A stretch of DNA of 9,002 nt from JBDTMC01 sp039934475 (GTDB lineage: Bacteria; Acidobacteriota; Terriglobia; Bryobacterales; Bryobacteraceae), in NCBI GenBank assembly GCA_039934475.1, contig JBDTMC010000320.1:1-9002 (forward strand), given 5' to 3'. Under the pieces are notes generated by a model, which saw only the letters and a list, made by a program, of their open reading frames with translations, made no database searches and was not told the DNA's origin. Positions 1 to 5,729 of this stretch are shown piece by piece (within the stretch, counting starts at the first letter, position 1; each line of letters starts with the position of its first letter). The position numbers and the translations under genes are program-made.

Positions 1-1283
1 GCCAGGTCGTGGTAGAGGCCGATGGTCAACTTTCGATCCCGTGCATGCTGTTGGTCTGCGGCGAATTGCCGGTCGAGCAGCCACTGCAGCCATTTGTAAA
101 ACAGAATCAAGCGCCAGTGTTTTTTCTCGAATGCTTCCGAGGCCGCCGATTCAGGATTGCGATATTCTTCGGGCCAATCCGTCCAAAGCCAGAGATCGCG
201 ATTCGCCTTGTGCAGCGTTTCGTCGAGCGCGCAGTAGGTTGCATAACGATGCAGAGCGACACCCTCTTGCTGCGCCCAGACCCGGAAGGCATCCGCGTCG
301 CCATTTCGCCAGTGGCGAAGAAATGTACGAAACAGCAGTTTCAGGAAACGCAGTTTTAGCCGCGCTACCTTCTCGTACTCCACAAACTCGGACGCACGCA
401 ATTGCACCAACTGGGTTTGAAATTTCTCGCTGCCGTGAATTCTCTGCGCCAGCATCGAACCCGCAAATTCCTCGGTCTGCTCGGGATCGATGTAGATGAA
501 GTTGCGGTACAGCGTGCAGTTGGGGAGGTACGGGCTTGTGTTGTAGGGAGTGCGGTTATGAATCGCGTGGAGCGGGTTCAGCCCCAGGAACGACCCTTGC
601 ACGTCAGACGCCAACCAGTCGAGGAGAGGGATAAGGTCGGTGGCGTCGCCGCACCCCCAGTTCCTCGCCGATCGCACACCGTAAAGGCTTACCGTAATAC
701 CCGCGGCTCGGCGGTAGTTGCCGGCGTACTCGGGCGGGCACCAGGCGTGATCGGGTCCGACGATGAGGCGGCACTTCGTTGGGGGAAACGAATAACCCGC
801 CACCCCTTCGACGGTCAAGTCGTGGTAACCGAGAGGCAGAGGTGTGGGGAGGGGAATGCTGCGTGCCTCAAATCGAGCACCCCGCAGTTCAGCCGTTCGC
901 GAGACAGGAGATTTATCCGGATCGACGTCGAACGAGGCAGTTTCCCCGCTCTCCCAGAAGATTGAAATTCGGAGCCGGCTTCCGCCGACTTGAACAGGGA
1001 GTGTTAGCTCGATGTTGTGATCGTGTTCGCCGAGGACGATGACCGGACCGACGGGACGGCTCCACTGCCACCACAACATCTCTTCGATAGCGGCATCCAA
1101 CTGCTCTTGTGTATCCGCTGCGACGCCTCGGGAACGGAGGATGGCCTGTGTTACGGATGGGGGGGTGACATGATGGCGCCCGAAAATGTCCCAGTACTCG
1201 GGTTCGATACCCCAGACCGCGCCGGCGCGGGAAAGAGCGTCCTCGATCGAGTCCGAAGGGACAAATAGGGTATGGATGGTCAT
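1..1283 (-). CDS. malQ: 4-alpha-glucanotransferase (amylomaltase, GH77), N-terminal part
   Basis: Disproportionating enzyme of maltodextrin/glycogen metabolism, cytoplasmic: it cleaves an alpha-1,4 glucan and transfers the segment to another glucan or glucose. The reverse strand is open from an ATG at 1283 to the window edge (427 codons plus 2 bases), so the C-terminal part is outside. Visible in order: an N-terminal helical region with the family-like EYWDIFGRHH (about residues 29-38); a beta-sandwich region (about 75-177) ending LPLGYHDLTVEG; the start of the GH77 barrel with SLYGVRSARNWGCGDATDL (199-217), GLNPLHAI (234-241), TPYNTSPYLPNC (245-256) and NFIYIDPE (261-268); and IGLYHDLA (421-428), the position of GLYRDLAVGV in E. 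coli MalQ. The catalytic Asp/Glu/Asp lie further on and cannot be seen. There is no clear Shine-Dalgarno before the ATG. It is divergent from nuoB across only 41 bp. A C7 run lies at codons 40-42. Family assignment is firm; whether the gene is intact is unknown. Confidence 0.92.
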   Translation of the reverse strand, partial: MTIHTLFVPSDSIEDALSRAGAVWGIEPEYWDIFGRHHVTPPSVTQAILRSRGVAADTQEQLDAAIEEMLWWQWSRPVGPVIVLGEHDHNIELTLPVQVGGSRLRISIFWESGETASFDVDPDKSPVSRTAELRGARFEARSIPLPTPLPLGYHDLTVEGVAGYSFPPTKCRLIVGPDHAWCPPEYAGNYRRAAGITVSLYGVRSARNWGCGDATDLIPLLDWLASDVQGSFLGLNPLHAIHNRTPYNTSPYLPNCTLYRNFIYIDPEQTEEFAGSMLAQRIHGSEKFQTQLVQLRASEFVEYEKVARLKLRFLKLLFRTFLRHWRNGDADAFRVWAQQEGVALHRYATYCALDETLHKANRDLWLWTDWPEEYRNPESAASEAFEKKHWRLILFYKWLQWLLDRQFAADQQHARDRKLTIGLYHDL

Positions 1284-1324
1284 GCAGGGCCTGTTTTTGA
1301 TTCTAGCGGCTTCGTGGGATAATC

Positions 1325-1885
1325 ATGGATAATCGCATGGAAACCAACATCCGACTGGGTGAAGCGCCAAACGACTTGTATTCGCGCATAGACGTCGAGA
1401 ACCTTCCGGATTTCGCCGATAGCTTTATCCTGACCACAGTGGATAAGGTGATCAACTGGGGCCGCAAGAACTCGATTTGGCCGATGACTTTTGGCTTGGC
1501 GTGTTGCGCCATCGAGATGATGGCGATGAGCGCGTCGCGGTTTGATGTCGCCAGGTTCGGCGCCGAGGTGTTCCGCGGCTCTCCCCGCCAGAGTGACCTA
1601 ATGATTATCGCCGGCCGCGTTTCCAACAAGATGGCGCCGGTGATCCGGCAACTGTATCAACAGATGCCGGAGCCGAAGTGGGTAATCTCCATGGGCGCCT
1701 GCGCCACCTCCACGGGTGTTTTTAGCAACTATGCCGTGATTCCGGTCAATCAGGTGATTCCGGTAGACGTCTATGTCCCAGGATGCCCACCGAGACCGGA
1801 ACAACTCATCTATGCACTGATGCTTCTGCAGAAGAAGATTGAGGCTGAGAAGGGCACACTCCTTAAAGTTCTCAACTTGGATTAG
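1325..1885 (+). CDS. nuoB: NADH-quinone oxidoreductase subunit B (NuoB/PSST), solitary copy
   Basis: Complex I subunit that carries the terminal [4Fe-4S] cluster N2, next to the quinone site on the cytoplasmic face of the membrane. The 186-aa product has all four N2 ligands: tandem Cys60-Cys61 in LACCAIEMM, Cys126 in SMGACATS and Cys154 in VPGCPPRPEQ. Other family blocks are WPMTFGLACC, RFGAEVFRGSPRQSD (77-91) and MPEPKWVISMG. Two points are unusual. The segment before the last cysteine reads VIPVNQVIPVDV, where the family normally has a Q-x-V-D type loop, and it looks internally duplicated (see the repeat entry). Also, GACASSGG is replaced by GACATSTG. No nuoA, nuoC or other nuo gene is adjacent; flaG follows. 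ATG 1325 has only a weak GGGA upstream, and a second in-frame ATG lies at 1337. Function as a complex I subunit is inferred from intact ligands; an orphan paralogue with altered partners is possible. Confidence 0.94.
   Translation: MDNRMETNIRLGEAPNDLYSRIDVENLPDFADSFILTTVDKVINWGRKNSIWPMTFGLACCAIEMMAMSASRFDVARFGAEVFRGSPRQSDLMIIAGRVSNKMAPVIRQLYQQMPEPKWVISMGACATSTGVFSNYAVIPVNQVIPVDVYVPGCPPRPEQLIYALMLLQKKIEAEKGTLLKVLNLD
1736..1771 (+). repeat. 18-bp imperfect tandem repeat inside nuoB
   Basis: The 11-mer GTGATTCCGGT occurs at 1736-1746 and again at 1754-1764, exactly 18 bp (six codons) apart. It encodes VIPVNQ followed by VIPVDV. It keeps the reading frame and lies just before the cysteine-containing PGCPPRPE motif of NuoB. 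Confidence 0.8.
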
Positions 1886-1909
1886 TAGGAAGCCTCGCAC
1901 TCGTTTTCC

Positions 1910-1936
1910 TCAGATTCCGATTTCGAGAGTCGATAA
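1910..1936 (+). promoter_or_regulatory. Candidate sigma-28 (FliA) promoter for flaG
   Basis: A -10 box GTCGATAA at 1929-1936 matches the sigma-28 consensus GCCGATAA at 7 of 8 positions. A weak -35 (TCAG, 1910-1913, against TAAA) lies 15 bp upstream, the expected spacing. Transcription would start near 1943, about 26 nt before the flaG ATG. FlaG is commonly a late, FliA-dependent flagellar gene, and a better copy with the same geometry precedes fliS. The -35 match is poor, so confidence is moderate. Confidence 0.5.
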
Positions 1937-1943
1937 GTCCATT

Positions 1944-1955
1944 GGGGAAGTCCCC
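1944..1955 (+). promoter_or_regulatory. Small leader hairpin before flaG Shine-Dalgarno
   Basis: GGGG-AAGT-CCCC (stem 1944-1947 with 1952-1955) ends directly against the GAGGAG ribosome-binding site at 1956-1961. If transcription starts near 1943, as the sigma-28 candidate predicts, this hairpin would be the very 5' end of the mRNA. It could protect the end or tune access to the ribosome site. It is a 4-bp GC stem and may be chance. Confidence 0.3.
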
Positions 1956-1968
1956 GAGGAGAATCGGT

Positions 1969-2256
1969 ATGGAAATCGGATCGTTCGATTCGAACATTCC
2001 GCCCGTCACCGTGTCGAACACGGCGCTGTCCCCAGAGGCGCGGACGGAGCAAGTGCAACTAATCAAGGCCGTCAAAGCGGTGAATTCCGCCGAATTGTTC
2101 GGGCAAAACACAGAGTTGACGTTCGTCATGGATCGCCAGTCGAAGCGGCCCGTTTTGCGTCTGGTGGACGTGCGGACCAAAGAGGTCATTCGTCAGGTTC
2201 CCACGGAATACGCCTTACGTCTGGCCCAGGCGGCGCAGGACAAGAGTTTGGCGTAA
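1969..2256 (+). CDS. flaG: FlaG-family flagellar protein
   Basis: Small late flagellar protein usually encoded with fliD and fliS and linked to filament length or assembly; its molecular role is poorly defined. The 95-aa product has a variable N-terminus and the FlaG signature near its end, VLRLVDVRTKEVIRQVP followed by TEYALRLAQAA, which corresponds to the family's V-x-D-x-x-T-x-E-V-I-R-Q-I-P-x-E pattern. ATG 1969 is preferred over the upstream in-frame TTG at 1942 because GAGGAG (1956-1961) sits 7 nt before it. It starts 83 bp after nuoB and ends 50 bp before fliS. A sigma-28-like promoter lies just upstream. fliD, which normally sits between flaG and fliS, is absent here. Confidence 0.85.
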   Translation: MEIGSFDSNIPPVTVSNTALSPEARTEQVQLIKAVKAVNSAELFGQNTELTFVMDRQSKRPVLRLVDVRTKEVIRQVPTEYALRLAQAAQDKSLA

Positions 2257-2261
2257 TGCTA

Positions 2262-2288
2262 TCAAACAAAAGCAAATTGCGCCGATAA
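2262..2288 (+). promoter_or_regulatory. Sigma-28 (FliA) promoter for fliS
   Basis: GCCGATAA at 2281-2288 is an exact match to the sigma-28 -10 consensus. TCAA at 2262-2265 matches TAAA at 3 of 4 positions with the standard 15-bp spacer. It lies in the 50-bp flaG-fliS gap. A start near 2295 would leave a leader of about 12 nt that still contains the GGGAGAG ribosome site (2296-2302). This allows fliS to be transcribed on its own as well as from the flaG promoter. Confidence 0.68.
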
Positions 2289-2306
2289 GAAATTTGGGAG
2301 AGAACT

Positions 2307-2759
2307 TTGAGCACCGCATACGATACGTATCTGGAGAGCACGATCCTCTTGGCTGATCCTTTGGAACTGGTTGCGATTCTTTATCACGCAGCCCTGGACC
2401 GGGTCGGGTCCGCGAAAGCCGCCCTGAGAGAAGGGGATATTCTGCGAAGGTCGCGGGAAATCACTCGGGCAAGTGAAGTATTGAACGAGTTGGCGTTATC
2501 GCTGGACCATCAGCAAGGCGGTGATTACAGTCGCACGCTAGCGGAACTTTATGACTATATGCAGCGGCGGTTGATTGAAGCGAACTGCCGGCAGGTCATC
2601 GAGCCACTGGATGAAGTGACCAGTCTCCTGTCGACTCTGCGGGAGGGTTGGGAATCCTGCCGCACGTCGTTACGGCCACGCCCGGACCCCCCCCAACATC
2701 AGGGCCACTATCCGGTCGAAGCGACGGCGGAATACTCACCGCTGAGCTTTACGGCCTGA
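2307..2759 (+). CDS. fliS: Flagellin export chaperone FliS
   Basis: Cytoplasmic chaperone that binds the C-terminal region of flagellin and holds it unfolded for the type III export gate. The 150-aa product shows the FliS four-helix pattern: AYDTYLESTILLADPLELV (4-22), ILYHAALDRVGSAKAAL, ITRASEVLNELALSLD (52-67), GGDYSRTLAELYDYMQRRLIEAN (71-93) and LDEVTSLLSTLREGWES (101-117). The start is TTG at 2307, chosen because GGGAGAG (2296-2302) sits just upstream and the family N-terminus begins there. The core ends near residue 117. About 33 further residues are proline-rich and unlike usual FliS (typically about 120-135 aa), with a C8 tract at 2687-2694 encoding part of this tail. The 3' end overlaps flgJ on the other strand by 24 bp. 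Confidence 0.88.
   Translation: MSTAYDTYLESTILLADPLELVAILYHAALDRVGSAKAALREGDILRRSREITRASEVLNELALSLDHQQGGDYSRTLAELYDYMQRRLIEANCRQVIEPLDEVTSLLSTLREGWESCRTSLRPRPDPPQHQGHYPVEATAEYSPLSFTA
2687..2694 (+). repeat. Poly-C (C8) tract in the fliS tail
   Basis: Eight C residues lie after the conserved FliS core, around codons 127-129. Gain of one C would put the rest into a frame open to 3154, extending the protein by roughly 150 residues. Loss of one C would end translation at TGA 2743-2745. The chaperone core would be kept either way. Confidence 0.7.
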
Positions 2760-3059
2760 AGCGCTCGCTGAGAGGCCTTCGGTTACCATCTTCGCCAATC
2801 CGAGGCCACCACCGGAGGCCATCAGTTGAGCGAATTGCTGCTCTGCAAACTCAAGGACGGATGTACCGGACGAGTCCTGACCCGTTCCCAGCCAACCTTC
2901 ACTGCCATCCGCCTCGCGGGCGGATTTCAGCATTTGGCCGATCAATAGTGCTTCGAACTCCCGCGCCGCATCACCGACGCTCTTCAGACGTTCGGAGCCT
3001 GCGCCCGATGGTTGTTGTCCCCACGACAGGGAGACTTCTCCAATCGGTAGATCTGACAT
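2736..3059 (-). CDS. flgJ: Single-domain FlgJ (flagellar rod assembly protein)
   Basis: Periplasmic scaffold/cap for rod polymerisation. The 107-aa product is only the rod-binding domain: AAREFEALLIGQMLKSARE (31-49) and VLEFAEQQFAQLMASGGGLG (68-87) match the FlgJ N-terminal family pattern, followed by AKMV. The C-terminal muramidase domain of enterobacterial FlgJ is absent, as in many other phyla, so a separate enzyme would have to open the wall. ATG 3059 directly follows the flgI stop with no gap, and its Shine-Dalgarno GAGGTGA (minus strand, 3071-3065) lies inside the flgI 3' end, which suggests translational coupling. It is the last gene of the operon; its stop lies within fliS on the opposite strand. 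Confidence 0.88.
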   Translation of the reverse strand: MSDLPIGEVSLSWGQQPSGAGSERLKSVGDAAREFEALLIGQMLKSAREADGSEGWLGTGQDSSGTSVLEFAEQQFAQLMASGGGLGLAKMVTEGLSASASGRKAQR

Positions 3060-4157
3060 TTAGATCACCTCTAATTCCGCTTCCAGCGCACCCGAAGCAT
3101 GTAGGGATTGCAAAATCGCCACGACGTCACGCGGCGTCGAGCCGATTAACGTAAGTGCCCGCACAAGTTCTTCCACCGTCGCGCCTTCTTTGAGGATGAC
3201 GCTATGGGCCTTGTCCTCTTTCACTGCGACATCCACTTTCGGGACCACTGCGGTTTCGCCTTGGCCGAGTGGTGCCGGCTGCGACACCGCGAATGTCGTC
3301 TGAATCTCAACAGCAAGATTTCCATGCAGGATAGCCACCGGCTTGATCCGGATGTCCTTACCCATAGTGATCGTCCCTGTGCGCTCATTCACCAGCACTC
3401 TCGGCACAAAGTCCGACTCAATTCCCAGACTCTCGAGCTCGGCGACGAACTCAGCGGTCTTGCCGATGAACTCCGTGGGCGTTTCGACCACGACGAGTCC
3501 GCCATGCTCGGCATGGGCGGGACCCGAGGTGAAACGGGCGTTGACGGCTTTGGCAATTCGCACAGCGGTCGTGAAATCGGAATGCTTGAGCTGCAATCTC
3601 ACCTGTTTCGATGGCGCCACGGTGGGTGCCGCCCGCTCTACGATCCCTCCACTCGGAATACGACCTACGGTCGGGTGATTCACCACGGTTCCATTTCCGG
3701 CGCCGCGTCCTGCGGCAAACCCTCCGGTGACCACCGAGCCCTGTGCAACCACATATACCTGGCCGTCGGCGCCGCGCAGGGGTGCTAGTAATAACATGCC
3801 GCCTTGCAAGTTTGCCGCATCTCCGATGGCGGAGGCCGTAATATCAATCCGGCTGCCGGGCTGTGCGAAGGCGGGCAAGGTCGCTGTGACCATCACGGCG
3901 GCCATGTTACGGACCAGTATGGCGCTGGGGGTGACGGAAACTCCCATCCGTTCGAGCATGTTGGTGAGGCTTTGCGCAGAGAATACAGTTTGTCGCTTAT
4001 CGCCGGTTCCGGCGAGGCCGACCACGACGCCATAACCAATTAATTGGTTTTCACGCACACCTTCCAACGTCGCCAGTTCTTTCAGGCGCGTCGCCGGACC
4101 GGGCGCGCTCCGTAATGATGCGGCCGTGAGCACGGCAGCCAGAAAAACTCGATTCAT
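3060..4157 (-). CDS. flgI: Flagellar P-ring protein FlgI
   Basis: Periplasmic protein that polymerises around the distal rod at the peptidoglycan layer, with FlgA as chaperone. The 365-aa product, the usual length, has a Sec signal peptide (MNRVFLAAVLTAASLRS). Conserved blocks follow: TRLKELATLEGVRENQLIGYG, VVGLAGTGDK, NMLERMGVSV, VRNMAAVMVTATLPAFAQPG, RIDITASAIGDAANLQGG, PLRGADGQVY, VLVNERTGTI and the C-terminal VEELVRALTLIGSTPRDVVAILQ. The frame is open further upstream to 4310, but that extension overlaps flgH and lacks a signal sequence, so ATG 4157, which begins the signal peptide 5 nt after the flgH stop, is chosen. It has no cysteines, whereas E. coli FlgI has a disulfide. Confidence 0.96.
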   Translation of the reverse strand: MNRVFLAAVLTAASLRSAPGPATRLKELATLEGVRENQLIGYGVVVGLAGTGDKRQTVFSAQSLTNMLERMGVSVTPSAILVRNMAAVMVTATLPAFAQPGSRIDITASAIGDAANLQGGMLLLAPLRGADGQVYVVAQGSVVTGGFAAGRGAGNGTVVNHPTVGRIPSGGIVERAAPTVAPSKQVRLQLKHSDFTTAVRIAKAVNARFTSGPAHAEHGGLVVVETPTEFIGKTAEFVAELESLGIESDFVPRVLVNERTGTITMGKDIRIKPVAILHGNLAVEIQTTFAVSQPAPLGQGETAVVPKVDVAVKEDKAHSVILKEGATVEELVRALTLIGSTPRDVVAILQSLHASGALEAELEVI

Positions 4158-4162
4158 AAGAC

Positions 4163-4864
4163 TCAAAAAGGAAGTATCCCCAGCAAGAGCCGGAATAAGA
4201 AGTTGGGCCGGCGGATGGCATCGCCAACGACGCCCTTTCCGTTGATGTGAATCTCCAGAGCTGCGAGACGGTCTGAGCGAATCTGGTTCGCCGGTGTGAG
4301 ATCGTTCCATCGCAGCACGCCGCGGATTTGGACTGTCTGGCGCTCTGCGTTGATCGAGATGTCTTTCGTCCCTTCGACAACCATGTATCCGTTAGGCAGT
4401 ACGTGCGTGACGCGCGCCGATACAGTTGTTGTGAGGGTAGTCTCGCGGCTGGTTGTGCCTTGTCCATCCAGCTTCGATTGACCATCTAAACCGGCCAGAT
4501 TGGCGAGCGGACCGGCCACCTTGGTCTTCCCGGCGAGAGCGGTGATAGAGGCGCTGGCCGATGATTTGCGGCTGGTGGCGGTCGCCCCTTTTGAAACGGC
4601 GGAGGCGCTGTCCGACACCACGATGGTAACTAGATCACCCACTTGGGAAGCCCGCAAATCCCTTGCCAAATCGGAAAAGCGGCCCTGTGACGAGTACAAC
4701 GATCCCGGGGAACCGGTGGATGTCTGCGATTCCGCCGCGGCCGCGGTGTCGCGGATGTATTGCTCCACCGGTGTCGGCGGCACTGGTTTACGGACCTTCG
4801 AGGTAACGGCACTGGCCGTTCCAGCGGCCAACAGCGCAATCGCGAGGCTAATTCTTCTTCGCAC
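4163..4864 (-). CDS. flgH: Flagellar L-ring protein FlgH (no lipobox)
   Basis: Outer-membrane ring of the basal body. The product has the FlgH pattern: LYSSQGRFSDLARDLRASQVGDLVTIVV (about 56-83), a Ser/Thr/Ala-rich stretch, then SRETTLTTTVSARVTHVLPNGYMVVEGTKDI, the INAERQTVQIRGVLR motif and a C-terminal DAIRRPNFLFRLL. I place the start at GTG 4864 because GGGAGG lies 5 nt upstream. An upstream TTG at 4879 would put that ribosome site inside the gene. This gives 233 aa beginning MRRRISLAIALLAAGTASA, a signal peptide with an A-S-A cleavage site. FlgH is normally a lipoprotein, but this protein has no cysteine at all, so it cannot be lipidated at an N-terminal Cys. It overlaps the flgA 3' end by 17 bp. 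Confidence 0.94.
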   Translation of the reverse strand: MRRRISLAIALLAAGTASAVTSKVRKPVPPTPVEQYIRDTAAAAESQTSTGSPGSLYSSQGRFSDLARDLRASQVGDLVTIVVSDSASAVSKGATATSRKSSASASITALAGKTKVAGPLANLAGLDGQSKLDGQGTTSRETTLTTTVSARVTHVLPNGYMVVEGTKDISINAERQTVQIRGVLRWNDLTPANQIRSDRLAALEIHINGKGVVGDAIRRPNFLFRLLLGILPF

Positions 4865-5729
4865 TGGTTCCTCCCACAACTACGTGTCCACGTCCCTCGA
4901 CCTTCGCCTGAAACATGCGGCCCGAAACCGGATTACGTACGGGAATTACGTCGCCGGTACGGCCCTGCTTTTGCGCCTTTCCCGCAAGTTTCAACCGCGC
5001 TTGTCCGCTGAACACCGTGACGTCCACGTCCTCGCCCCGATGTACGACGGGCGCCGCGGACAAAAGACTGACCGGAATTGACTTACCAGATGGAACCCGG
5101 CTCCGAACCACCTTCCCAACGACGTCTTCCAGCCGTGCTGCGGCGGACGGCGCAAAAGGATCGACTTCGATGGTATCCAGGCGCACATCGTCGGTAGTTA
5201 CGGTCTGACCCGCCGCTAGATCTCTCACGGCAATCGGGACCTCACGGCTGCAACTGATGGCAACTCGAGCCCATATCGCAACGCTGCGGTGATTTCCAAA
5301 GACGACTTTGCCCTGCCAGAGCCTCGTACCATCGGAGGCCGGGGTTCTCTGCAGGCCCGTTCGGTGAAAGATTACTTCTCCTGAGGGAACGGCATAGTGC
5401 GCAAAATCGACGACTTTGAATTGTACCGATTCATCGCCGATGGCTTGGCCTATGCTCGTTTGCACCGCCGCCGCATCGAGGTTCGTGGATTGCCTTTCGA
5501 AGCAGAGCGGGCCGCTCGACGACAGAGTGACGCCAAACCGCGCCGCGAACCGGCTTACATCCGTGGCTGAGAACGTACGCTTCGCACCAAATGTGGGAGC
5601 GAAGCCGGCAGGCGCCTCCGGAGGAGCGACGGAGAACGCCGGTAACACTCGCGCAAAATCAGACATTCGGATGATGTCGCCGTCAAATCCGATGCACCCG
5701 GTGATAGCCGCTGCCAGTAGTAACATCAT
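4848..5729 (-). CDS. flgA: Flagellar P-ring assembly chaperone FlgA
   Basis: Periplasmic chaperone for FlgI polymerisation into the P ring. The 293-aa product has an N-terminal export-like segment, a central region (about 15-160) typical of longer FlgA forms, an SAF-type domain (about 163-224: VPIAVRDLAAGQTVTTDDVR then GKVVRSRVPSGKSIPVSLL) and the C-terminal FlgA beta domain (VHRGEDVDVTVFSGQARL then VRNPVSGRMFQAKVEGRG). ATG 5729 overlaps the flgG stop in an ATGATG arrangement (4-bp overlap), so flgG and flgA are probably translationally coupled; the second ATG (5726) is equally possible. The N-terminus reads LLLAAAITGC, which fits a lipobox with Cys12, though no basic residue precedes it. Confidence 0.93.
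   Translation of the reverse strand: MMLLLAAAITGCIGFDGDIIRMSDFARVLPAFSVAPPEAPAGFAPTFGAKRTFSATDVSRFAARFGVTLSSSGPLCFERQSTNLDAAAVQTSIGQAIGDESVQFKVVDFAHYAVPSGEVIFHRTGLQRTPASDGTRLWQGKVVFGNHRSVAIWARVAISCSREVPIAVRDLAAGQTVTTDDVRLDTIEVDPFAPSAAARLEDVVGKVVRSRVPSGKSIPVSLLSAAPVVHRGEDVDVTVFSGQARLKLAGKAQKQGRTGDVIPVRNPVSGRMFQAKVEGRGHVVVGGTSAKKN

Noticed and set aside
41..1268. Overlapping plus-strand open frames across 41-1268
   Set aside because: They overlap the clear GH77 protein on the minus strand, are Arg/Pro-rich without family motifs, and have no consistent ribosome sites.
1942..1968. TTG 1942 as the flaG start
   Set aside because: ATG 1969 has GAGGAG at ideal spacing; the upstream segment contains the hairpin and the ribosome site itself.
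2648..3154. Plus-strand frame of 168 aa after the fliS core
   Set aside because: It overlaps both fliS and flgJ and has no family features. It is noted only as the frame that a +1 slip in the fliS C8 tract would enter.
4158..4310. Upstream extension of flgI to 4310
   Set aside because: It would overlap flgH by about 150 bp and bury the signal peptide. ATG 4157 starts a normal Sec signal directly after the flgH stop.
4865..4879. TTG 4879 as the flgH start
   Set aside because: The strong GGGAGG ribosome site lies downstream of it and is ideally placed for GTG 4864.
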